NCBI RefSeq assembly: GCF_014145395.1
Contig: NZ_JACHTE010000003.1
Span: forward strand, 248,001-312,000
DNA: 64,000 nucleotides
Direction of reading: 5' to 3'
DNA from: Marilutibacter penaei
GTDB taxonomy: Bacteria; Pseudomonadota; Gammaproteobacteria; Xanthomonadales; Xanthomonadaceae
The notes beneath the pieces are model-generated. The model was not told the DNA's origin. It did not search any database and saw only the letters and a program-made list of their open reading frames with translations. A program made the position numbers and the translations under genes. Positions 52,877 through 62,371 of the stretch are shown piece by piece; position 1 is the stretch's first letter; each line of letters opens with the position of its first letter.

Positions 52877-53998
52877 TCACGGGGTGAGAGTGCTGGGGAT
52901 GTCGTTCTCGGCGTAGAACGCCATCAGCTCCTGGTGGCACTTGGCGATCGCGGCATTGCACGTCGCCCAGTCGTGCTCGAGCATGGTCGCGACGGGGTCG
53001 CGCCATTCCTCGGTGACGTCCTGGTAGGGGAGCTTGTATAGCTGGCAGAACTCTTCCAGGCGCGAGTCGTACGTGTAGTAGTAGCAAGGTGAGCCCTGCA
53101 GCAACGCCACCATGTTGCCATGGAAGCGGAAGCCGATGATCGCGTCCAGGTCCCGGGCCTTGGCAAGCCACTCCTCGATGCTCTTGACGCTCACCATGCG
53201 CGACACGATGTCGAGCGCGGAAACCGAGCCATCGCCCTGGATTCCCTTCAGCAGGCCTTCGGCGGCCTCGACCCTCTCCTCGAAGGGCGCCAGGCGGTCC
53301 GCGATCACGAACTCGCGCATGACGCCCTGCTCGAACAACGAAGTGACGGTGGAGTTGCGGATGGAGAAGTCGATGACCTTGTGGTGCATCGCACGCGCCT
53401 CCTGGGGCGCATGGCAGAAGATGTTCCGGGACAGGCCGCTGTGGAGGGAGACGCCGAGGCGACGGTGGGAGGTGGCCAGCAGTTCCGGAACGGCGATCGA
53501 GGGCCGCGCCAGCGTGTAGAAAAGGGAAGGGCAGCCGGTGATGCGGATGTTCTTGCCCCCGAGGCGCTCGACCACCGACGCGGTGAAGTCGCCACGCACC
53601 GAGATGCTCGCGCCGCGCTCGTTCAGTCGCGCGATGAAATCCCGCGCACCACTGTTGCCGTCGAGGAAGGTGGCGTCCGCGACGGGGTTCTGCGCGCCCA
53701 GGCCGACGATGGCCGCCGGCGTTCGAAGGCTGTCGAGCGTCTTGCATGCCGCGGCGAAGTCGAACTGGTCGTGCAGGTAGGTGGAGCCACGGATGACGGC
53801 CAGGTCGCTGGGCGCGCTGGAGGTATCGCCGAAGGCGATACGCGAGAACGTGTCCGAAGCGAGCTGGCGCACCACCGATGCGCAAACCAGCATGTCGCCG
53901 TAGTTGGGCTTCCACTTGGAGGTGCGCATGTCCGCCCATGTGGTGAGGCTGCCGGACTGGCTATGGTTGAAGTGGATCAGGAGTATGTTCTTGTGCAT
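52877..53998 (-). CDS. Polysaccharide pyruvyl transferase family protein, second copy
   Basis: A 373-residue paralogue of the neighbouring protein, with AAIVGLGAQNPVA, GASISVRGDFTASVVERLG and IIGFRFHGNMVALLQGS. The two are diverged, so they probably modify different residues or form a pair. It is co-directional with the downstream copy, 53 bases apart. Confidence 0.88.
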   Translation of the reverse strand: MHKNILLIHFNHSQSGSLTTWADMRTSKWKPNYGDMLVCASVVRQLASDTFSRIAFGDTSSAPSDLAVIRGSTYLHDQFDFAAACKTLDSLRTPAAIVGLGAQNPVADATFLDGNSGARDFIARLNERGASISVRGDFTASVVERLGGKNIRITGCPSLFYTLARPSIAVPELLATSHRRLGVSLHSGLSRNIFCHAPQEARAMHHKVIDFSIRNSTVTSLFEQGVMREFVIADRLAPFEERVEAAEGLLKGIQGDGSVSALDIVSRMVSVKSIEEWLAKARDLDAIIGFRFHGNMVALLQGSPCYYYTYDSRLEEFCQLYKLPYQDVTEEWRDPVATMLEHDWATCNAAIAKCHQELMAFYAENDIPSTLTP

Positions 53999-54058
53999 GT
54001 CTCGATCTTCGCCGACGCTTCGGGGGGCTACTACCAGTCGACGACTGGCGGTCGATGG

Positions 54059-54685
54059 TCAGTCAAGTGTGGGGAGTTCGGTGGAGTAGCCGAAAGTGTC
54101 GAAGTCACGTTTGTAGAAATCACAGACGCGCGCGATGTCGCTGGATTCCCACTCGATCCGCATCCCGGCCTCCTTGCCGCTCGCCAGGAGGCGCGGTGCC
54201 GGGCCGGTGAACGCCAGGCCGATCGACGCCGCGGCCGCGGAAAGCGCCGCGTCCAGTCCGGACTCGAGCTTGTGGACCTCGACGTTCTTCTCGACGAATT
54301 CCCACTGGGGCCGCAGGTGGTTGTCGAACAGCCAGGGCTCCTTGCGGGCCCGGTCGAGCGAGGTTTCCAGCCACGCCGAGAACTCGGGTCCTTCCTTGAA
54401 GAATCCGGACTTGTGCATCGACAAGCGCATCCGGTACTCGCTTTCGATCCGCGAAAACGGGTTCCTGACGAGGCAGAAGGCCTCGTGGAAGTAGCCCTTG
54501 CCAAACAGCTGGTTGAAGTCCGACATCCGCAGGTGCTGGGGGGTGCACTTCAGCGACGCGGGCACGCCCACGGTCCTGAGGCGCAATGGCGCCACCTGCG
54601 ACATCCACGCTTCCACGCTCGTCCCGCCCGTCTTGGGCACGTGGATGAAAAGGAGCCGCTTGTCGTTGTGTTCTATGAAGGGCAT
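54059..54685 (-). CDS. Sulfotransferase-family protein (type 2)
   Basis: A 208-residue protein with the 5'-phosphosulfate loop LLFIHVPKTGGTSVEAWM and the 3'-phosphate motif CLVRNPFSRIESEYRMRL, the pattern of the Sulfotransfer_2 family. It likely sulfates a glycan. The ATG at 54685 lies seven bases after the stop of the co-directional upstream glycosyltransferase gene. Confidence 0.87.
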   Translation of the reverse strand: MPFIEHNDKRLLFIHVPKTGGTSVEAWMSQVAPLRLRTVGVPASLKCTPQHLRMSDFNQLFGKGYFHEAFCLVRNPFSRIESEYRMRLSMHKSGFFKEGPEFSAWLETSLDRARKEPWLFDNHLRPQWEFVEKNVEVHKLESGLDAALSAAAASIGLAFTGPAPRLLASGKEAGMRIEWESSDIARVCDFYKRDFDTFGYSTELPTLD

Positions 54686-54692
54686 CTTGGCT

Positions 54693-57260
54693 TCAGCGCC
54701 GGCTCGAGATGATTTGGCTGCAGCGTTGCACCAGGGGCGCAGTCGCAGCGTTCCAGTTGCGCCCGGCGGCCGTGGACGCCGCGCCGCTCGACAGCGACTC
54801 GAGCATCGCGCGGTCCAGCGAAAGCTCCCCGAGGATTTCCGCCCCGGCTTCGGCGAACGTGCCCACGGTGGCCCGCGAAGGCAACAGGCGGCCGTTCTCG
54901 CCGTCCACCACCAGTTCGTTGATCGCCCCGACATCGGTGACGACCGGCACCACGCCATGGCCCATGGCTTCGATGATGGTCAGGGGCAGCCCTTCCCAGC
55001 GCGAGAGCATCAGCAGCACGTCGGCATTGGCGAACTCGCGCTCGAGCTCTTCCTTGTCAAAGATGGCGGGGGAGACGCTGAACCGGGCGGCGCCGGCACT
55101 GGCGTTCCCGATCCCGATGTCGTCGAGGAGGGAACTGCCGACCACCCGCCATTCGAGGTCGAGCTTTCGCTTCGCGGCCAGGCGGATGATCGCCTCGAGG
55201 CGATCGAGCCCCTTCTGGTAATCGAAGCGACCCAGCAGCAGGACGCGCAGCGGGGCATCGCCATCCGTCCGTGGACGGCGCGGCAGCGCGCCGAAATCGG
55301 CCGCGTTGGGCACGGTGACCACCTTGTTCCTGGGCACGCCCATGCCCTTGAGCCAGTCGCCCATCCGCTCCGAGCAGGGCGCCATCAAGTCGTAGGCGTG
55401 CTCGTAGGCGAGGGAATGATAGGGGTGGCCCACCAGGCGGCCGGTACTGGACTCGTCGAACACGTGGACCGACGAGACCGTGACGCAACCCTGTCGCTTG
55501 AGCTCGCCCGCCAGCCCGTTGAGGTGCGAGGAGTGGAAGTTCAGGAAGACGTCCAGGTCGTGAAGCAACCCGTTGATGTGCGGGTGGGAAGTCTGGGTGG
55601 CCGGCAACAGGCGCTGGCCCATGTAGCAGGGCGTCTTGCCGTCGGAGCCCGCGAGCAGCTCCCGGTCGGGGATGATCGAGATCTCGTCGAAGCAGTCGGC
55701 GTTGCGGCTGGACACGCGGAAGTCGCCGGTGCCGGCGACCACGAGGCGGGTCGTGTAGCCCTGGGCGCGGAACTCGCGGGCCATGGCGTACGCCACCTGC
55801 TCGACGCCGCCGTACGAGGCAACCGGCAGCACGAATCCTGCCGTGGGGGCCCCGGTCCTGCGGACCGGATACAGTGGGCTGGCCTTCAGCAGGCGTCGCG
55901 CCAGCTTGTAGCGTTCGGGCAGGTTGGCGATCGTCCGCATGCGCTCGCCTTCGATTGGCGCCACCAGTGGTCCGCCGTTCTCGGCACGCACGTCCTTGAG
56001 ATAGTCGATGCAAAGCCGGTCGGCGTTGTTGCTGTGCGCCGACTGGAGGCGTACGTTATTGAAGGGCGCGCCTATGCTGAGCCACTCGAGCGTGGTGGAG
56101 GTATCGGCGCTGAACTCGCGCTTCGCCCAGTCCAGCTTCTTGTCGGACGCGCAGCTCAGGAACAGCGTGCTGGAGATGAAGAAAAGCGAGGCCCGGCCAT
56201 TGCTCGACTTCCCGGGCTGGACGCTGATGCGGTCTTCGCTTTCCTCAAGGCAGATGAAAACCCCGTGCTTGTCGTCCAGCCGCCTTTCGGCCGCCCAGAA
56301 TGCCGACCGCAACAGCCCCTTGTCCTTCAGCACCTGCATCGCCAGGGCAGTGCCGAAGACCAGGAAGGGGGGGAAGTGCGTGGTCTTGCGGGCGCGGTTG
56401 TGTTCGATCGCGCTCTCGCAGAAGGGGATTGCTTGCGTACCCTCGGCGATCAGGTCGACGGGATCGGTTGCGGAGAGCATCCGGTTCGACGTGCCCTCGA
56501 TGAAGCCAAAGCGCGGTGCCTCCTCGGCTTCCAGCGCGAGGATGCTCGCCGGCTTGAACAGGCGTTTCCACTTGCCGCGGATGTACGCCACGATTTCCTC
56601 ATGGTCGCGGTCCGAGTCGCGCAGCATGCTCTCGGCGCGCTTCCTGTAGAGCAGGCCCAGCTCGTTGTAGCACTCGCCCTTGAAACCGTTGGCGGCGCAG
56701 TTGAGCCAGAACTCCCAGCCCTCGTAACCCTTTTTCATGTTCTCGTCGAAGCGGACGCCCGACTCGAGCACGCGGCGCTTGATGAGGCTGCCTGCCTCGC
56801 AGATGTTCTGCGAAAGGTTGGTCAGCAGGGAGTACTCGCCGCTGTAATCGAACTTGTGGCGCAAGCCGAACATGTAGATGCCCGGATAGAGCCAGTCGGC
56901 GCTGGAGGCTTCCAGCACCCCCCAGGCGCGGCTGACCGCGCGCGGCTGCAGGAGGTTGTCCGCGTCCAGCAGGTAGATGGCCTCCACGTCGGGAAAGTTG
57001 GCCAGCACGTAGTCGATGCCGTGGTTGCGCGCCGAACTCAGACCACCATTGGGCTTGCGGATGTAGTGGACACGGGGTTCCGCGAGCGCGAACTCGCCCA
57101 GGGTGTGGTCGGTATCTTCGAACGGGCAACCGTCGTTGACTGCCACGATGACGACGCCGGGGTCTTCCAGTGCGGAGTGGATCGCCTCGACGACGAGCCC
57201 GGAGTGCTTGAACACCGGCAGCACGATCGCCAGCTTGGTGCGTGAGATGTCCTGGGTCAT
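54693..57260 (-). CDS. GT2-GT4 fusion glycosyltransferase
   Basis: An 855-residue bifunctional protein. The N-terminal GT2 domain is LAIVLPVFKHSGLVVEAIHS with IYLLDADN. A linker of about 200 residues follows, and then a C-terminal GT4 domain (GGVEQVAYAMAREF, VLLLGRFDYQKGLDRLEAI, SRWEGLPLTIIEAMGHG). It probably makes two successive linkages. The start is ATG 57260, just before TKLAIVLPVF. Confidence 0.9.
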   Translation of the reverse strand: MTQDISRTKLAIVLPVFKHSGLVVEAIHSALEDPGVVIVAVNDGCPFEDTDHTLGEFALAEPRVHYIRKPNGGLSSARNHGIDYVLANFPDVEAIYLLDADNLLQPRAVSRAWGVLEASSADWLYPGIYMFGLRHKFDYSGEYSLLTNLSQNICEAGSLIKRRVLESGVRFDENMKKGYEGWEFWLNCAANGFKGECYNELGLLYRKRAESMLRDSDRDHEEIVAYIRGKWKRLFKPASILALEAEEAPRFGFIEGTSNRMLSATDPVDLIAEGTQAIPFCESAIEHNRARKTTHFPPFLVFGTALAMQVLKDKGLLRSAFWAAERRLDDKHGVFICLEESEDRISVQPGKSSNGRASLFFISSTLFLSCASDKKLDWAKREFSADTSTTLEWLSIGAPFNNVRLQSAHSNNADRLCIDYLKDVRAENGGPLVAPIEGERMRTIANLPERYKLARRLLKASPLYPVRRTGAPTAGFVLPVASYGGVEQVAYAMAREFRAQGYTTRLVVAGTGDFRVSSRNADCFDEISIIPDRELLAGSDGKTPCYMGQRLLPATQTSHPHINGLLHDLDVFLNFHSSHLNGLAGELKRQGCVTVSSVHVFDESSTGRLVGHPYHSLAYEHAYDLMAPCSERMGDWLKGMGVPRNKVVTVPNAADFGALPRRPRTDGDAPLRVLLLGRFDYQKGLDRLEAIIRLAAKRKLDLEWRVVGSSLLDDIGIGNASAGAARFSVSPAIFDKEELEREFANADVLLMLSRWEGLPLTIIEAMGHGVVPVVTDVGAINELVVDGENGRLLPSRATVGTFAEAGAEILGELSLDRAMLESLSSGAASTAAGRNWNAATAPLVQRCSQIISSRR

Positions 57261-57264
57261 GGCG

Positions 57265-58722
57265 TCAGAACACGAGCCAGGTGTCGCCGAAACGGGCCCA
57301 GGCGTAAGCCGAGGTGCCGCCATCGGGGATGCGCGTGGCGAGGTAGAGCCTGCCCGCCTTGCCGTTCGATGCCGTGCGCGCCATGCTGGGCTTGTCCGGC
57401 GTCGCAAGGCTCCAGCCATCCGTCGAGGCGTCGCCGCAGAGCAGGTCGATGGCCTCCTGGTCATTCTCGGCGATCGCCAGTCGGAACAGCGTGCCTTGGC
57501 CTTTCTCGTGGTGGATGGCGACCTGGCTTTCCACCTGGAACTCGCCTTCGGGCAGCACGGTGTCCAGGCGGGCGATGACGGGACCGCCGTCGGCTGGGTG
57601 GACCGAGACCAGCGGGCCGGGGAGGCCTTCGACCATCGGCTGGCTGATGCGGGCGTCAGGAACATGCACCTGCTGGACGTCGTCCTTCGACCAGTTGAGC
57701 TTGACGCGTCTATCAGGTGCGGGGCTGCGCGTCTCGAACTCGAAGGGAGCCATGTCGAGCGAGTGCGCCACACGGGTGCCCGCGAGTCCGCTCCACAGCT
57801 TGATCGCGGGGAACGCGCCCGCTCCGGTGCCCGGCTGCTTGCCCGGCACCTGGATGGATGCGCCCGCGACCGACTGCTTGGACGTCAGGATCGCGATCTT
57901 GGCGGGACCTTCCATCTGCAGTTCGATTGCCACCAGGTGGCCGTATGCGATCGGCAGGCTGTCGACGAGGAGGGTCGTCCAGTTGCCCTCGTGCAGCTTG
58001 GAGGCGGGGACCGCCCAGTGCGAGAAGCGCTGGCCCGATCGCGCGGACACCAGGGACACGTGCACGGTGGACGCGTCGGCCGCACGGCTTCCACCGTCGA
58101 GGACTTCCAGCCAGAGCGAGATCGCCGAGACGCGATTGAGTTCGTAGGGAAGGACGAGCCTGGCGGGCTCGTCGCGCGGGACCAGCACGGGGCGGTTGTC
58201 CGCGATCGTCTCGGTGGGCGGAAGCTCGACGAGAACCTTCGGGGTGTTGAGCCCGGATTCGTGCACGAAATGTTCGACACGCTCGAACGCGGCCTGCAGG
58301 TTTTCGTGCAGGTGGCGCACCTCGGAAAGCTCGCGGGTGATGGCGAAGTTCCGGCGCGCGAGGCTTTGCAGGCGGGCCGCAGTGCCGGAGGCGACCGCGG
58401 CCCTTACGCCCGCGACGAAGGCGCTATCGATCCCGGCCGGGGAGACGGCGAATACCCGCGGCCTGAACGTCGCGCCATCGGCCCCTTCGACCATCGCGGC
58501 CAACTCGGGGTATGCCTCGAGGGTCGGCCACCGCTGTTCGTTGTAAACGATCGCGAAAGTCGCGCTGTCGTGCAGGTCACGTGAGCCGAAGCGGTCCGAG
58601 TATTCGTGCGACAGCCCGTCCGCCACGTCGTCGGGCAGCGGGCTCTCGAAGCCAATCCAAAGGACGCGGGGGGTAAGGCCTGCAGCGTCGGTCGCTGGTG
58701 GCACGATGGCCGGATCGATCAT
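57265..58722 (-). CDS. Unknown O-antigen-locus protein, beta-rich
   Basis: A 485-residue protein with no catalytic motif that I recognise. A helical stretch (residues about 115-165, LARRNFAITRELSEVRHLHE) separates an N-terminal alpha/beta part (RVLWIGFESPLPDDVADGLS) from two probable beta-sandwiches. It ends YAWARFGDTWLVF. It is immediately upstream of the GT2-GT4 gene. It may be a DUF6212-type protein or a glycan-binding scaffold; this is a guess. Confidence 0.7.
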   Translation of the reverse strand: MIDPAIVPPATDAAGLTPRVLWIGFESPLPDDVADGLSHEYSDRFGSRDLHDSATFAIVYNEQRWPTLEAYPELAAMVEGADGATFRPRVFAVSPAGIDSAFVAGVRAAVASGTAARLQSLARRNFAITRELSEVRHLHENLQAAFERVEHFVHESGLNTPKVLVELPPTETIADNRPVLVPRDEPARLVLPYELNRVSAISLWLEVLDGGSRAADASTVHVSLVSARSGQRFSHWAVPASKLHEGNWTTLLVDSLPIAYGHLVAIELQMEGPAKIAILTSKQSVAGASIQVPGKQPGTGAGAFPAIKLWSGLAGTRVAHSLDMAPFEFETRSPAPDRRVKLNWSKDDVQQVHVPDARISQPMVEGLPGPLVSVHPADGGPVIARLDTVLPEGEFQVESQVAIHHEKGQGTLFRLAIAENDQEAIDLLCGDASTDGWSLATPDKPSMARTASNGKAGRLYLATRIPDGGTSAYAWARFGDTWLVF

Positions 58723-58995
58723 TTCAATGGTTCCCTGTTCCAGTTCTTGAGGTGCCTTCGAAGGTGGGGCGACGGATCGTGTCCGCAGGCGCGTCGATTC
58801 GACGCCCGCGGGCCGTTGCGCGCAGGCCATGCCGGGCGCTCGCGTCGCCCCCGGTACCCGTTCCACCCACTTCCGTGTTCGCGAGGGTGCATTGTCCCGG
58901 CCACACCCGGTGTTCCGAGTGGAGCAAAGATACATGACACGCATGTACTCGGCGGTACCCGGCCCGACATGCCGGGTCGTGGCCGGCCCGCGCCA

Positions 58996-59487
58996 TCACG
59001 GGGCGGCGGGGGAGGCGTCCACGGGCCAGTCGAACTTGAGCACGCCGACCGCCGCGGGGTTCACGGGCGAGTCGCCCGGGTCGGCCTGGTACGACACGTT
59101 GATGCGTCCGTATCCACCCTTGCGGAACGCAAGGCGCTCAACGCCGTCTTCCTTTTCGGGAATCGCGATCGTGCTGAAGCCGCTTGCCTCGAGCGCGCTG
59201 CCGATCCCCCGCGCCACGGTGCCCGCGTCGCCGTCGAGCAGCTCCAGCGTGCTCACGCGCCGCTGGTCGCCCCCACGCGTGGTGTAGAAGCGGTCGCTGC
59301 GCACGTGGAAAGGCAGGTCGAGCACGACGCCGTCCGGCAGGGGGTCGTACATGGGCTTGGGCACTTCGGGAGCCGGCGCGGGGGGGCAATCCACGGACGC
59401 CTCCGCGGTCGACTGGGGTGCCGGTTGGGGGCTGTTGCAGGCGGACAGCGCTATCGCAGTCGCAATTACGAAGCTCAGGCGTTTCAT
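58996..59487 (-). CDS. Conserved hypothetical lipoprotein
   Basis: A 163-residue protein with a signal peptide and the lipobox LSAC-NS, then a Pro-rich linker. The globular part (LPFHVRSDRFYTTRGGDQRR ... KGGYGRINVSYQ) has no family that I recognise. It lies just downstream of the etfA gene on the same strand and outside the O-antigen genes. Confidence 0.75.
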   Translation of the reverse strand: MKRLSFVIATAIALSACNSPQPAPQSTAEASVDCPPAPAPEVPKPMYDPLPDGVVLDLPFHVRSDRFYTTRGGDQRRVSTLELLDGDAGTVARGIGSALEASGFSTIAIPEKEDGVERLAFRKGGYGRINVSYQADPGDSPVNPAAVGVLKFDWPVDASPAAP

Positions 59488-59588
59488 CTGGGGTCTTGTC
59501 CTGTGGGTGGGGGGCTGTCGGCGAAAAAAAGTCGGGTCAAGCTTTGAGTCCGCGCCTCGCCGGTGGCGAGGGGCGCGCAGATGGCGCC

Positions 59589-60530
59589 TCAGCCCAGCGC
59601 CGCTTCCAGCTCCGGGAGGACCTTGAACAGGTCGCCCACCAGGCCGATGTCCGCGATCTCGAAGATCGGCGCGTCGGCGTCCTTGTTGATCGCCACGATC
59701 GTGCCTGCATCCTTGATGCCGGTCAGGTGCTGGATCGCACCGCTGATACCGATGGCGACGTACAGTTCGGGGGCGATGATCTTGCCGGTCTGGCCGACCT
59801 GCATCTCGTTGGGGACGTAGCCGGCGTCCACCGCGGCACGCGAGGCGCCGACGCCGGCACCGAGCCTGTCGGCGAAGTCGAAGATGATCTTGAAGTTCTC
59901 CGCCGAGCCCACGCCACGGCCGCCCGACACCACGCGCTTCGCGCTCTGCAGGTCGGGGCGGTCGGAGCTGCCGGCCTCCAGGCCGACGAAGCGGGTGTGG
60001 GTCGGCAGGGTCACGTCGACCGACGTGGCCTCCACCGGCGCGCTTCCGCCCGACTTCGCCTCCGGCCAGGACGCGGTGCGCACGGTCGCGACGACCGCGT
60101 GGTCGGCCGGGGCCTCCACAGTGATGATCGCGTTGCCCGCGTAGATCGGGCGCTTGAACGTATGGCTGCCTTCCACCGCCATCACGTCCGACACCTGGGC
60201 CACGCCCAGCAGGGCCGCCACGCAGGGCATCAGGTCCTTGCCGAACGTGGTCGAGGGGCCCAGGACATGGCTGTAGCCGGCGGCGAGGCCGGCGACCTGG
60301 GGCGCCAGCACCTGGGCCAGCGCATGGGCGTTGGCTTCGTGCGCGACGGCCAGGACCTTCGACACGCCTTCGATCGAAGCCGCTTCGGCGGAGACGGCGG
60401 CCGGGTCGGCGGCGAGGACGACGACATCGATGGCGTCGGGCTCCAGCGCCCGCGCGGCGGAAACGCACTTCGCGGTCGAGGCGTTCAGCTTGCCGTCCAG
60501 GTGCTCGGCGACGATCAGTACCTTGCTCAT
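59589..60530 (-). CDS. etfA: Electron transfer flavoprotein alpha subunit
   Basis: A 313-residue FAD-binding subunit that passes electrons from acyl-CoA dehydrogenases to ETF-ubiquinone oxidoreductase. The C-terminal FAD domain shows [20 protein letters not shown] and [20 protein letters not shown]. Its ATG overlaps the etfB stop by one base. etfA marks the right border of the O-antigen locus, as in Xanthomonas. Confidence 0.97.
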   Translation of the reverse strand: MSKVLIVAEHLDGKLNASTAKCVSAARALEPDAIDVVVLAADPAAVSAEAASIEGVSKVLAVAHEANAHALAQVLAPQVAGLAAGYSHVLGPSTTFGKDLMPCVAALLGVAQVSDVMAVEGSHTFKRPIYAGNAIITVEAPADHAVVATVRTASWPEAKSGGSAPVEATSVDVTLPTHTRFVGLEAGSSDRPDLQSAKRVVSGGRGVGSAENFKIIFDFADRLGAGVGASRAAVDAGYVPNEMQVGQTGKIIAPELYVAIGISGAIQHLTGIKDAGTIVAINKDADAPIFEIADIGLVGDLFKVLPELEAALG

Positions 60531-61276
60531 TACAGCAACCCCTTCTGCTTCAGTGCGGCGACCAGCTCGGCCGCGTCCTTGACCATGACGCCCTTGCTGC
60601 GCTTGGGCGGCGGCGCGTAGCGGGTGGTCTTGAGCGTGTCGCCGGCGTCGACGCCGAGGTCGGCGAACGCGATCGTGTCGATCGGCTTGCTCTTGGCCTT
60701 CATGATGTCGGGCAGCTTGATGAAGCGCGGCTCGTTCAGGCGCAGGTCGGTGGTGACGACGGCCGGCAGTTCGACTTCCAGGGTCTCCAGGCCGGCATCG
60801 ACCTCGCGGGTCACCGTGGCCTTGCCGTCGGCGACCTCCAGCTTGCTCGCGAAGGTCGCCTGCGGGCGGCCCCACAGCGTGGCCAGCATCTGGCCGGTCT
60901 GGTTGGCGTCGTCGTCGATCGCCTGCTTGCCCAGGATCACCAGGTCGGGCTGCTCTTTCTCGACCAGCTTGAGGAAGGCGCGCGCGGCGGTGAGCGACTG
61001 GATACCGCCCTCGCTGACCACGTGGATCGCGCGGTTGGCCCCCATGGCCAGCCCATTGCGCAGGTGGGCCTGGGCGTCGGCCGGCGCGATGGTGGCCACG
61101 ACCACCTCGGTGGCGATGCCCTTGTCGCGCAGGCGCAGGGCTTCTTCCAGCGCGATTTCATCGAAGGGATTGGCGGACAGCTTGACGCCATCGGTGACGA
61201 CGCCGGAGCCGTCCGGCTTGACCTGGATGCGGACGTTGTAGTCCACCACGCGCTTGTAACCGACGAGGATCTTCAT
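60530..61276 (-). CDS. etfB: Electron transfer flavoprotein beta subunit
   Basis: A 248-residue AMP-binding subunit. MKILVGYKRVVDYNVRIQVK and LGKQAIDDDANQTGQMLA are diagnostic. ATG 61276 gives the canonical N-terminus. It is upstream of etfA in the usual operon. Confidence 0.97.
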   Translation of the reverse strand: MKILVGYKRVVDYNVRIQVKPDGSGVVTDGVKLSANPFDEIALEEALRLRDKGIATEVVVATIAPADAQAHLRNGLAMGANRAIHVVSEGGIQSLTAARAFLKLVEKEQPDLVILGKQAIDDDANQTGQMLATLWGRPQATFASKLEVADGKATVTREVDAGLETLEVELPAVVTTDLRLNEPRFIKLPDIMKAKSKPIDTIAFADLGVDAGDTLKTTRYAPPPKRSKGVMVKDAAELVAALKQKGLL

Positions 61277-61390
61277 CGAGCGGGGATTCCTCAATAGCCT
61301 GGAGGGGAGGGCCGGGGCACGGTGGCCTCGGCGGACTGCCGATTCTAACGCACCCGCGTGGGCATCGCCGGAACTGGGCAGGGCCCCTGG

Positions 61391-62272
61391 TCAACCGTCT
61401 GCGCGTAGCGAAAAGACCTGTTCACCCCGCCAGGATTCACCGGGTGGGAGCTCGACAGGCGAGAGGATCCGCGCGGCTTCGATACAGATGAACCTGCGAT
61501 GGTCGCCGGTCGCGAGGTCGGGCAATCCGGCAGCCTTCTCCGGCCCGGGATTCCACAGCACCACGTCGCGGAAACCGGTCATGGTGATCGCGAGTCGCTG
61601 CTGGCCATCCTCGTAGTGCAGCGGTGCCTCGACATCGGCATAGATACGGTCGATCTCCCGGCTGTCTAGGGTGAGCGTCGGTCCGGGATCCAGGGCGTCC
61701 TCGCCGCGGGTACTGTCATGGAAGTGGTGGCCCTCCAGCCCCGACAGGCGTGCCCGGGTGACGTCATCCGTCCGGAGGTAGGTGTGCAGGGCGGCGGCGA
61801 AATCGAAGGGGGCCGTCCCCGTGTTGCAGACGTTGAGTGCAACGGACAGCGCCCGGGGCGAGAGAAGGGCTTCCAGCTGGAGGCGGAAGGGATGGGGCCA
61901 TGCCTGGCGTGTGCTCGCATCATCCTCGAGCATGAAAGTGAGGCGGCCGGGCACATCTTCCGCAACGCGACGCCAGCTCACGCGGCGCGCGAAACCATGG
62001 CGTCCCCCGCTGCCGCGCATCGCGAACTGCGGGAAGATGACGGGGATGCCACCGCGCACTGCGGTGCCTTCCGCATGGCGATCAGCGGGGCCCCGGAACA
62101 GCCGTTCGCGGCCATCCGCGATCCACGACAGCACTTGCCCCCCGAAGGTCGTCCCGGCGACCGACATGCCATGGGCTTCGGCACGATACTGTCCGAAATT
62201 GGCGCGATCGTTCGTTGGACCGGGCGACGGGTCTGTGTCCATGGCGGCGGCGGACTCGGGGCGGGAGGTCAT
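61391..62272 (-). CDS. Aldose-1-epimerase family (hexose-6-phosphate mutarotase-like) protein
   Basis: A 293-residue protein of the YeaD type. GGQVLSWIADG, AVRGGIPVIFPQFAMRG and ALHTYLRTDDV are family landmarks. VLWNPGPEKAAGLPDLATGD near the end is strongly conserved in D-hexose-6-phosphate mutarotases. ATG 62272 or ATG 62242 could be the start, as neither has a good ribosome site. It is divergent from xanB. Confidence 0.9.
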   Translation of the reverse strand: MTSRPESAAAMDTDPSPGPTNDRANFGQYRAEAHGMSVAGTTFGGQVLSWIADGRERLFRGPADRHAEGTAVRGGIPVIFPQFAMRGSGGRHGFARRVSWRRVAEDVPGRLTFMLEDDASTRQAWPHPFRLQLEALLSPRALSVALNVCNTGTAPFDFAAALHTYLRTDDVTRARLSGLEGHHFHDSTRGEDALDPGPTLTLDSREIDRIYADVEAPLHYEDGQQRLAITMTGFRDVVLWNPGPEKAAGLPDLATGDHRRFICIEAARILSPVELPPGESWRGEQVFSLRADG

Positions 62273-62371
62273 TATGAACGGACCGGCGACGGTGCAAGGA
62301 GCCGTGTCCGGCCTGTCTACGCTGCCCGCTCGGTTAATCTCTCATCACTTCGACGTTCCAGGGAGCGGTAG

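Larger units (their letters stand above)
36571..58722. other. O-antigen (LPS) biosynthesis locus between metB and etfA
   Basis: The genes encode a Wzm/Wzt ABC exporter, glycosyltransferases, a WbdD-like protein, sulfotransferase-like proteins, LicD/TagD-type glycerol-phosphate enzymes, pyruvyltransferases, an acetyltransferase and a methyltransferase. The metB and etfA/etfB borders match the hypervariable LPS locus known in Xanthomonas. The GC content visibly fluctuates, as expected of a mosaic locus. Confidence 0.9.

Noticed and set aside
54498-57245. Long plus-strand frame opposite the sulfotransferase and GT2-GT4 genes
   Set aside because: It has low-complexity, domain-free translation; the minus-strand proteins carry clear motifs.
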